NCBI GenBank assembly: GCA_002633005.1
Contig: NMRA01000308.1
Coordinates: forward strand, 199,678 to 263,677
Source of the DNA: Phoronis australis
Lineage: Eukaryota > Phoronida > Phoronidae
Direction: 5' to 3'
Length of the DNA stretch: 64,000 nucleotides
Part shown: one piece after another, positions 12,301 through 24,300 of the stretch
How the letters are laid out: every line of letters starts with the position of its first letter
Numbering within the stretch: the stretch's first letter is position 1
Program-made: the position numbers and the translations under genes
Notes under the pieces: model-generated
Database searches by the model: none
Seen by the model: only the letters and a program-made list of their open reading frames with translations
What the model was told of the DNA's origin: nothing

Positions 12301-15300
12301 CCAGAAGCTACAGAAAGGCCTGCTCAGCTTGAGACTTCCTCTCCAGTACATGGCTGTTTTCTCATTGGCTGCCAATGACCCCATCAAAGATCGGCGGGTC
12401 GAAGTGCGCAAATTCATCGTACAGAACATTCAGAGGCGACGAGAGTACTCTAAACAACATGCCATCAACTCCAGTAAGTGAGAAGGAGTGATATTGTATG
12501 AAGAGGGAGTGATATTGTTTGGAGAAATTATTCACAGCAAAGGTTGTGTTCAACAGTTTTCAAGTCTTATCTGTATCACTCTTATTTTCATTTTAACTCT
12601 TAGTTCATTCATTTGTTTCTAGTATGACTCCTGTTGGTTCAGTTAATAGTTAATAGTATGACAAGTGTTAGAATGTTCGTTGTTTACTCGAATGACATTT
12701 TAAATGTGATTCTGTTAAATAATTTTCTTTCACAACAGTGTTTAACAGTGACTAATGCTGAAGTGTTCATTTGGATGATGGGAACTGTCAGAAGCAAATG
12801 ACCACAAAATCAAACAAAACAGCCCTCAACTCATTACATAAGACATTTAGAAACTTGTTTTTTTTCACATGAGTGCCATGGCAAGGATAATGTTCATGTA
12901 AATATCATATCACTGATACAAAACATTTATTTTTCTAATCAAACCGAAGTTATTAAGAATAATCTGGACATTTTTACTGCCATCCGTCATATTTTGCTGA
13001 AGTTTTGAGCAATAAAGCTGTTACATTTCTTATATCGTTGTTATATTTTACCAAATATGGAAACCTTCCTTTGGTACAGTGGGCGTCCCTTTGTTGCTGC
13101 CTACGTGTCCTGTCGTAATGGTACATTTGTCCTCCAATCTAGCGGCCATGATGATCCAAATAATGCCTGACTACGTCATGCCGTACACCGTCCACCTACT
13201 GGCACATGACCCTGATCTGAAGACATACGACTGTATTGAGGCTCTGCAGAACATTAAAGAGTGAGTGTAATCGTGGCTTATTGTTTTGATGAACGTCTTG
13301 TGCTTTGGGTGTTGTGGTCCTAGCGGTTAGTTGCAATTTTGCTGGGTCGTACCTGTTTATTGCTGTTGGTTAAGATTGGTACATGGGGTTAGGATTCCTC
13401 AATTAAGTACACAATATGGTTGAGAAGTTTTGTTGAAATTTTTATTGTCAGCATGGTCTGTATTGTGTTATCAAACGATATTTGTTGAGAATTTGAGCAT
13501 GTAGCGAGCCTTTGAAACATGAGAAAACAGAAATTTAAGAAGTTGTAGCTATTCGACCAGTTGTAGCTGTTCGACCAGTTGTAGCTGTTCGACCAGATGT
13601 AGTTATTTTCTAGAAATGACTGTCAGTGACATATCTTTTCTCAAGTGACAGTTATGGATGTTTACGCAACAGTTACTCATAATTCAACACACTAAGTATC
13701 TGTCCAACTTTTTATCTCTGGTATTCACCTGATGTCACCACTTTGATGTGGACAAACAGGCGTGGGTGATGAAGACCCCTGATGTTTATGAAGCTGGGAG
13801 TTGAGCTGATATCACTTTCAAAAACTATATTTTTCAGGTGCCTGTGGTTCATGATGGAGCCACTGACTAAAGATGAGAGTTATAATTATAGTTTCTTCAG
13901 AAAAATGTTTGAGTGTATGAAACAGACCAGAGACGCCCAAGGGGTCAACGCCGACGGCAAAGAAAATGAAGAAATGAATAAAGTACGTGAGCATGGGATG
14001 GCAAGGAATTTGGAGTGTGTTCTTGTTTTATTAGTTGTTTGTTTGGCTTTTGTTTCAATTTCTATTGTGTGGCATGATTTGTAGATTCAACCTTGGAAGA
14101 GTCCTCAATTGTTTGCAGATTTCTTGCGATTTAAAGTTATGTAGGTTCTTTTCATTTAGCCAAATATTTGCTGAGTTATTGAAAAGTAAAAAAAACTATA
14201 GACTTCAAGTTTTAACTTTGTGCCAGTCTATGTTAAATTTGTGACCGTGCCTTTTTAGTAAAATATAGCAAAAATAAACTTAGGCAGGTACATTCATACG
14301 ACAATGGTGTCATTGACAAGAATTTCATTTGACACAAATTTTTGAGATGAAATTGCAAATACGCTACTATAGTTTTCTAAAACATTACTTCCTTTTCATG
14401 TTATGCAACTTATGAGCTTTTCATAAAAAGTCATTAATGTCTTATTTTGTAGCCCCTCGTGCAAAAGTGGAACATTTCAAAAACAATCCCTAATATTATG
14501 GAAAACAGTTAAAAAAAACCATAGATTGTGTGTGAAGGTGTCATCTGATCATTCCTTTGTGAGACATGACGTTCCCAAGTTAGTGTCCTACATAACATTA
14601 ATTGTAAATGTTTATGAAAACAACAGGTAAAAGTGTTAAACAGTGGCCAACTGCAGAACATTGTTGTTACTCCTCACTACTGCAAGTACAACTACTGCCT
14701 TGTGATGGCTCTTTTCTTATAAAGTAATGTCTAGCATTATTCTCTTAAAGTTCCTGTGGTTGGCAGTTATAATAACACTTATCTTTTCAGAAATTATATG
14801 CAGTCTGTGACATAGCCTTGGGCTTGCTTGCGTCTAAGTCAACTAACATTACTCTTAAGGACCACACAGCTGAGCCTGTCTTACCTTCTAAGCTGTTCAC
14901 AAAACCTGATAAGGTAAGCTCACTCTTGATGCTTTGATTTTTGACTACAGATCTTTGAATGGCATGCCCCGTATTTTGTATTTTACAGTAGTGAATGTAT
15001 GCTGACTGTCACCCATAGAGGTATGTAACTGTGTCTATCGTAAGAAACCACCAGTGGTCTTCGTTATGTTTACTTTTGGAGTAAACTTCCTGTTACTTAT
15101 TTCCAGAACAAGATCAACTCCATTTCATACCTTCCCAAGGAGCTCACGTTTACACCGCCGCGAAAAAAAGGTGTAGTGACCAATATATTGGCCTCCCCTA
15201 AGACGCTCTTTAAAAATGATGCTGGCAAGGCAACAAAATCCGACAGCAAGCAAACGTCAGCTCAGAACAAGGCAGTATCGAAAAAGGCGTCTGTTGTTAA

Positions 15301-18300
15301 GGAATCAACACCAAAAACTGTTAAAGATGCCACCAATAAGAAGGCAAATGAAACCCTGAAGTCTCTGGAACCGAAAACAAAGGGTAAAAACATAAAGTAC
15401 GTATTGTGTTAAAGCCTTCCTTGAAATATTTTTTGCTGTCTTAGTTGTGTCAGGCTACCTAGATAGTCCTAGTTGTATCAGGCTGCCCAGATAGTCCTAA
15501 TTGTATCGGGCTACTCAGATAGTCTTAGTTGTATCAGGCTACCCAGGTAGTCCTAGTTGTATTATCTACCCAGATAGTCCTAGTTGTATCAGGCTACCCA
15601 GATAGTCCTAGTTGTATCGGGCTACCCAGATAGTCCTAGTTGTATATATCTACCCAGATAGTCCTAGTTGTATCAGGCTACGCAAATAGTCCTAGTTGTA
15701 TCGGGCTACCCAGATAGTCATAGTTGTATCAAGCTACCCAGATAGTCCTAGTTGTATCAAGCTACCCAGATAGTCATAGTTGTATCGGGCTACTCAGATA
15801 GTCTTAGTTGTATCAGGCTACCCAGGTAGTCCTAGTTGTATATATCTACCCAGATAGTCCTAGTTGTATCAGGCTACGCAAATAGTCCTAGTTGTATCGG
15901 GCTACCCAGATAGTCATAGTTGTATCAAGCTACCCAGATAGTCCTAGTTGTATCAAGCTACCCAGATAGTCATAGTTGTATCGGGCTACTCAGATAGTCC
16001 TAGTTGTATCAGGCTATGCAGATACTCTTAGTTGCATCGGGCTACCCAGATAGTCTTATTTGAGTCAGGCTACCCATATAGTCCTAACAGTAATTAAGCG
16101 ACATCAGAAAATTGATTTAAACTCTGAAATGTAGGCTCATCAGCTGATATGTGAAGTAGCCTTTTCACATCAAATTCCATCACCATGGGAACACAACGAA
16201 AACCGAAAAGCTGAAAGTAGCTGTATTTAACCGTGTTTTGAATAGAGTATCATGTAAGGATTCTCATGGTGACATAGACAGGCTGACATATGCAGTGTCC
16301 GAGACTTACCATAACATCAAGTCTCCAAATGCAACCTTGCAAAATTCATTGGTCGCCAAATGGGAACTGGGCTCGCAAAAAAACAAGAGAACCCCCCTCT
16401 GCGAGGCTATGGAAGTTCTGACCTCTATAAATGACACATAGTTGGCAACAGCGAAAAAATTGAGAAAATGAGATATCTGAATTGAAGAACTGGCGAACTG
16501 AGCAAATGTCCACCAAAAAAACACGAAATTGCCCAGGTTGCATTTTTCCACAAAATTAGAATTAGAGGTATATGCTTTGCTCTCTAACAGCCATTTTCTC
16601 CTCTTGAAAAACCAGCGTTAGTCTCAGTTAGGCTCCAAAGACCTGGTGGAGAATCCTGCTCATATACACGTGTTAATTTCATTTGCAAGAATCAGTGTAG
16701 ATGAAGGGTATTGAAATAAAAATGTATTTTTCCGTCATCAAAAGGTGTGCATTACAACAATTGTGTGGATGGAGCGTTCTTGATGAAATGTGTTTACCAG
16801 CGTTTCATTGTAGAATCTTTTGTTTGTTGTGATAGGTCACCCCCTGCTAAGAACACTATAGACAAGTATTTGAAGAAAGGAAACAAAGCCTCAACTAAAC
16901 AGATGACCAAGTCTAGCCCCGTCAACATCTCATCCAGCAAAAAGCTCAAACAGACCAAGTTAACTTCCCCGGGACCTTCAAATAGGAAAGGTGGCTCTCT
17001 AAAATTGTCGTCTGAGTCCGAGTCGCCACGTATCAGCACTGCAAGCAGTCAAAAGTCTTCAACATTGGAAATGAGTTCGCCGTCACCGAAAAAGCCGAGC
17101 AGAAAAGCTCCCTTGAGAGGCACCAATGTTGTCAGTCCACCTTCTACTCCGAAGAAAATTGTGAATAAAAAAGTTGAGAAACAGAACATTACTAAAAAGA
17201 AGGAGTCACCTAAAAAAGTTACTTCTAACGCATCAAAATCGAAAAACAAAAAAGTTGTTGGATCAAAAAATAATGTTAAGAAATCTCCTGTGAAACCTAC
17301 TGTTGGGAAGTTAGCTAAATCTGCCAAACGAACAGTAGTTGCTAAGGCAACACCACGCACCTCACCGAGGTCATCTCAGAAATCATCATCCTCTGGGAAA
17401 TCCTCATCCCCACAGAAGTCTCCATCGACCCCTCTTAAGTCATTGTCTGCCAAGTCGACCCCTCTGAAGTTGTCATCTGCCAAGTCGACCCCTCTGAAGT
17501 TGTCATCTGCCAAGTCGACCCCTTTAAGGCCGTCATCTGCCAAGTCGACCCCTTTAAGGCCGTCATCTGCCAAGTCGACCCCTTTAAGGTCATCATCAGC
17601 CAAGTCGACCCCTGTGAAGAGTCCAATAAAATTGTCACTCAGGTCGTCGCCGATCAAAAAGACGCATACGCTAGCAAATAAATCTCCAATGGCAGCGAAC
17701 CAGTCGCCACGTAAACGGGCAGCCATTGTGGAAAATAGCGTGTCATTTCCTAAGAAATCCCGTCAAGCTTCACTGAAAACAGCCAAGTAAGTGGAAAGTC
17801 AGGTCAGAGGTTAAAGGTTAACAGCTGACTGGTGGAATGTCTATGGTTTTCATCATTGTTTTTGTTTTGTTTGTGTTGTGTAACTTTGATAGTGTTGTCT
17901 CATTTTTCCCACGGTTAATATTAATCGTGAAGGAATTATAACTTCTTAATGTAGTCTTATAAAAATTGAATCAGGTTTTCAAAATGATAGAAATGTCAAG
18001 GAGACAGCTTTGAAAACTATTTAATGCTTGACAAAAGAATTTTTCTGTACACTGAGTATCAGTTTATTTGTGTTGGGTTGACTGTCTAAAATTACATACT
18101 TTTTTCTGTTCAACGACTATACCGTATTCACCCTAATAACCGCCCATGCCCCTATAAGTGCCCCCCCCCACTCGTTTTCAGACTTTGCTAAAATAAGCAC
18201 CCAGTCCATGAACATGTAAGTGGGAAAAATGCCTTACCTACAGTCCTAAAATTCTACAGTAACGTCTTCAATTTATCAATAATATCCTACAGTCCTGAAA

Positions 18301-21300
18301 AAAAATCATTGTGCGCAGAATTAATGGACCACGAGCCTCTCCGCTATGTCGGTATTTATCTGTGACTATACTCTTGAAACTTCCGCCATGCCTCAAAACG
18401 AACACAAAAGTTTTGCTGATATTGCGAAGAATGTGTCCCACTATGGTCTGGCCTTCCAGAACAGACGAAGCGTACTTCAAGGTGTCAACGGGATTGTATT
18501 GTAGATATTTCCCCCCTCAACAGGAATACAAGGTTCTTTGTACACGTGAAAACTGCGAATCGAAGACTGATAAAAACCATGGCCAGTGTTAAAAGCATGT
18601 GGCAGGAAGCGCGCGCTACATACATGTACCTGTCATTAAAGACATTTGTCCAGAACTATCCATTCGTGAAACGGGTAGCATAGCATTAGGTACCACAAGT
18701 AAAATTCTTTAAGGCATTAAAAGCCTGGTTTTATGGTTCCATTGCATGGCTGGTTGAGAAAGACGCACAATGACACCACATTTATCAAAATCACAGTTGA
18801 CAGGACATTTAAGCACGGAACTCGGGTTAAAAGCGTTTGTTTACTAATGATAGCCATATGACATGGGGGCCGCCATCTTGGAAATTCAAAAGTAGGTTTG
18901 AGTTGCGTGGAGAAGAATTGGAAATGTTACCAAAAGAATTGCATCTCAAGGGACATGTTCTTCAACACGTATTTCTCACTTCTTAATAGGTTACAATTTT
19001 ATGGGGTAGATCTGTGGAAGAGGCAGAACGCAGCCGTATCCAAATTTTTCATGCCAACAAACCTGGACACAAACAACATGACCAATGTGTGATTTTCGTC
19101 AAAGTTTTCCTACCATAATGACAAAATCATGGATAAAATCTTGTTAAAGATATATTCATTAATCATTGTTCTCACCTATTTCCTTGAATACTTCCATCAT
19201 ATTTGGCATTTTCATAGAAATATCTGACGAGGGACCATCAGCCGTACTCGGCGAGCGAGACATGATGAAGTAAAGCTAGTCTCACAAATAAGCCGCGCGC
19301 TATTTCTCGGTGATGGCAAATACAAAGTGAAGAAAAAGACGATAAACTAGACTTCAAAACCTTCATTTTCATATTTTAATTTTCAAAATTGAAATTTCTA
19401 TTCCGAAGTTATGACAATTCAAAAACTTCACATGGTGATCTCTCAGTTGAGAGTATTTTTAGGGGAAAAAACCGTACATGCAGCTAATGGTGTGTAGAAT
19501 GTCATGCACATAGACATCACATGCACATAGACATCACATGCACATAGACATCACATGCACATAGACATCACATGCACATAGACATCACATGCACATAGAC
19601 ATCACATGCACATAGACATCACATGCACATAGACATCACATGCACATAGACATCACATGCAGACATCATGTACACACAGACATCACATGCACATAGACAT
19701 CACATGCATATCCTTATGAGGTAAATAGAATTTCCCAGCAGCAGCGCACAACCAAAACATGCAGCCCATCCGATTTGCAGTCGATTTATCAGCGTCGAAA
19801 ATGCGAGTAATGCGTATAAAGCGTTGTTGTTTCGTTTGTAATTAAAGGTGGCGGATAATGAGTAAACATGACATATTTTATATCATTGGAAAGTGTTTGA
19901 AATAAGCTTTAACTGGATGAAAGATTTTTAAAAACATGTAGTTTTTGAGATATGGTAAGTTGAATTTAGTGCAAGATATTTTGACCTAGCGCACCAATTC
20001 TAACGGGCTTTTCCCTGTACTTGGGGTACCTTATAGCATCGGTAAGAAATGAATATTGGCACTAATTTCCAACAGTTTCTAATACTGTAAAAAGTGTTTG
20101 CATTAGTTTTAAGAGGGGTTGTTTGATTAATCATAACTGGTGTTCTTAAAGCCAAATATCCCATAAAATGACCACTGACAGCGATTGCTTGCACACCCTT
20201 ACACTGAAAAGGTAGTCACATACGCATCCAGCCACACGGCGACTAATCTGGGCCTTACCAAGACAAATAATGTGGAACATTTTTAGCACATAAGACCGGC
20301 AAGTACTGAATGAAACACGTTCTTCTTTAGGCCTACTGCTTATGCTAATTTCTTTAGATACAGTCATGCAGAGATACAGTCATGCAGAGATACAGTCATG
20401 CACAGATACAGTCATGCAGAGATACAGTCATGCACAGATACAGTCATGCACAGATACAGTCATGCACAGATACAGTCATGCACAGATACAGTCATGCACA
20501 TCTAGCTCGTTAGACTGCGTTTACTCTGGCTAACGAACTCTGGTGTCACGCACGCGCTCGCTTACTCACACGCAAATGACCTTCAAAACAAACGTCACGT
20601 GACAACAACGTGTGTTCGTCAAGAAATTTTTCTCATGTTGCCGATCATAGATGGCACAATCTAGCACAGATTTGGACTTAACCTGCCATTAATCCCGACT
20701 CCACGGGAGCTTAAAAATCTTTGGGAGGCTATTTGGAAAACTTAAGGAGGATTTCAGGTAATTTGCTTGAGTCGAAACTATTTTTATTCCAAGTCGCCAT
20801 ATCGACGATTGCGAGGCAGTCAGTCGGCGAGTTTTCGCCCTGGGATTTCAGCACAATTTTCTGTAAAATGATTGTAATCTAACAGCTAAGTTTGATAGCA
20901 ATGCACCACAATTTTGTAGAAAGCCTGTCATAGGTTACAGATACGTCACATAGCGTCAATATGATGAATCTTAGCTTCCGATTTTACTTGTTGTGGAGAC
21001 CGGGTTTCTACCGCCTTGGGTTACAATAAGCGCCCCCCCTGAAACAAATTTTTCTAAGCGCCCTGGGCAGTTATTAGGGCGAATACGGTAATAGATATTG
21101 GCAGAAACTAAAGAAATCCAATTTATATCAAACTTACTGGTATTTATACTTAAGTTTTGTTATTCCATTTTAGGGAGGTTGCCAGGGATATCACCTCTGA
21201 CCTGGACAGTGACGGTGTAAGATCGTCGCCTAGGAAGCGTCGCGCAAATTCTCCAGCAGTGGTTGCATCAAAGAGGTATAGAAACTGTTACCTTCATACA

Positions 21301-24300
21301 GTTGTTGCGCTTGCTTTTAGTATTAGATAAACGGCAGGCAGCATCAACCAGCGTCCGGCGTCCGCTGCTCTATCTCCAAAACCCTTTGACATACGTTCAT
21401 GAAATTTGGCACATGTGTTCCATTAATGAATGGGACGGCATGAGCAAATTTTCGGACAGATCCGACTACCGGTGTGCCCCCTAGTGGCAATTTTAGTTTT
21501 TTACGCTTACCTTTGTATCTTCATGAAATTTGGTATGTAGGCACCTATTAGTGAGATGACGCTATCCTCTTGTTTTCGGATAGTTTCGAGGTAGTTTGCG
21601 CCACCTAGTGGCCGTTTTTACTGTTTTCAAGTCTGTTTTTTGTGTCCACCCCTCTATCAACCAAACCGCTCAAAGGATGATTGTGAAAATTGGCATGTAT
21701 GTTCTTACTATGAAGAGGGCGGTTGACGATGATTCTCCGATTTTGACTACTGTGGTGCCTCCTGGTGGCAGTTGTGTTTTTTTTGCGCCTATGGCTGTAT
21801 CTCCTAAACCGTTCGCAGGATCTTTACGAAATTTGGTAAATATATTTATATGATGTCAAAAACAAACGACGACGACTTTCGGACAGATCTGACCACTGGT
21901 GTGCCACCTCGTTGTAATTTTATTTTTTTACGTTTACCTCTGTATCTTCAAAGGTCCTCATCATATTTTCATAAAATTCGGCATATAGGCATTTATTAAT
22001 GAGGTGTCGCTATCTCTCCGTTTTCAGATGAATTCAACCTAGTTTGCACCACCTAGTGGCCATTTTTACTGTTTTCGTGTTTTTTGGCGTCCACTAATCT
22101 ATCAACAAAAGCGTGTTCAGGATTATTGTGAAAATTGGCATGTATGTTTTTACTATGAAGTGGACGGCTGACGATGATTTTCTGACAATTTCGTTTACTG
22201 GGGTGCCGCATTTTTTTTTGCGCTCATGGCTGTGTCTCCTAAACTGTTTGCAGGATCTTTGCTTAATTTAGCACGTGTTTTTATATGATGTTGACTACAG
22301 AAGAGGACGACTTTCGGACAGATCTGACTACTGGTGTGCCCCCTAGTGGCAATATGATATCTTCAAAGGTCCTCAACAGATTTTCATAAAATTTTAAATA
22401 TAGGCATCTGTTGGTGTGATGACGCTATCTTTCTGTTTTTGGATGGAATCGAGGTATTTTGCACCACCTAGTGGTCATTTTTGTGGTTTTCAAATCCTGT
22501 TTTTGACGTCCCCCCTGTATCAACCAAATCATTTGAATATTGGCATATATGTTCTCAGTGTGAAGACGACTTTTGATGATGGTGACTGACTACTGTGGCG
22601 CCTCCTAGTGGTAGTTTTGTTTTGCGCCCATAGTTGTATCTCCTAAACCCACTGCAGGGTCTTTATTAAATTTAGTAAGTGTATTTATATGAAGATGACG
22701 ACGGATTTCAGGCGGATCCAACGGACACTGCCCACTAGTGGCAATTTCATTTTATTCTGTTTTGCTTTGTTTCTCTGAAGTTCCTTGACACGTTTTTATG
22801 AATTATAGCATGTTCCTGTTTTTAGATGATTGTGTGTTTTTGCACCATCTAGTGGCCATTCTTATGATACAAATAAATAACCCTAAAAGCACACCATTTG
22901 CAATGCATTCGTGGGCGCATTTCAACGCTCCGTGTTGCTCTTGTTTTACATATATTTATTTGAACAAAAAACCAGTATACATGTTTGTTTAACAGCAGTA
23001 GTCAAATTTGACTGCTTTGTTTTGGTCACGTTTTCTGCTTTACAATTGTCCTAAGGTATTAACGGTACCGCTATAGAAAATGAAAACTTTGTCTAGATGT
23101 TTAATAGATATTCAATTCTTTTTTCTGATACGTTGTATTTTCTAGCACGCCCTCTCTTGAATTGATATCTTAATTAATTTTACTGATCGTAGTTGATTGG
23201 ATTTAAAAAAACTGCACATTTTTCTAGGCAAAGAAAAGCAGATAGTCAGACGTCTAGTGATGAAATGCGATCCTCAGCATCTTCAAGTCAAGGTTCCCAG
23301 AGGAAAGGATCTGCGGAGTCGCCTAAGAAGGGGTCTTCCAGTTCCCCCAGGAAAGGAGCCCCTCCTTCACCAAGGAAAGGGGTCTCATTGTCCCCGCAAA
23401 AATTGAAATCATCTCAAAACCTCCGCAGTGCTCCACGTAGAGCCAACCTCAGGAAAGGAAGGTAAGTTTACTTAGGTGGCATGTAACTTCACATAGTGTC
23501 GCACACAAACTATCCTTGGTTTATGGGAGGAGGAAGTGTTCCTCTAAATCTGATACTGGAATCTGTGTTGATTTATTTTGGAATGATTCTTGCCCATCCA
23601 TCTGGCATCAGCTGCCGTGTCTCCAAAACCCCTCAATGGATGTGCGTGAAGTTTTTGTTCTTGAATGGAGTGCTGTGAGTGTATTTTAGGACAAATCTGA
23701 CTATGGGTGTGTCACTTAGTAGTACTTTTAGTCTTTTTACATTTGCCTCTGCCTCTCTTTTTCACATGCATTCCACACATTCTGCACCACCTAGTGGCAA
23801 TTTTAAGTTTTTATGCGCCCACATATTTATATGTGGCCACATTATGCCGTCATCTCTGTCCGTCCGTCTGGGCGGCGTCCATCCGCCGTCCGCTGCTCTA
23901 TCTCCAAGACCGGTTGAGGTATGTTCGTGAAAGGCTTCTGTTAGTGAGGTGATGCTATCTTTCCGTTTTCAGATGGATTCGACCTAGTTTGCGCCACCTA
24001 GTGGCCATATTTACTGTTTTTAGTCTGTTTTTTGGCGTCCACCCCTCTATCAACCAAACCGCTTTCAGGATGATTGTGAAAATTGGCATGTGTGCTTTTA
24101 CTATGAAGTGGACAGGTGATTAGATGATTTTCTGACGACTTCAACTACTGTGGCGCCTCCTAGTGAAATTTTTTTTTCGCCCATGGCTTTATCTCCTGAA
24201 CCGTTTGCAGGATCTTTACTAAATTTAACAAATGTGTTTATATGATGTTGACAACGGACGACGATGATTTTCGAATAGATCTGACTTCTGGTGTGCCCCC

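Larger units (their letters stand above)
18120..21090. mobile_element. 2.97-kb inverted-repeat transposon in PDS5 intron
   Basis: The left end TACCGTATTCACCCTAATAA (18120 on) and the right end read on - (TACCGTATTCGCCCTAATAA, from 21090) agree over 26 bp with two mismatches. Similarity continues inward as C-rich AATAAGCGCCCCCC-type words, so the inverted repeats may be 70 bp or longer. It fills most of the intron 17787-21173. I see no transposase; the interior carries two minisatellites. A flanking duplication could not be settled (possibly TA). Confidence 0.75.

Noticed and set aside
17049-17726. Long antisense frames under the PDS5 tail exon
   Set aside because: Mirror of the Ser/Lys-rich coding repeat (LADDGLKGVD type); a shadow.
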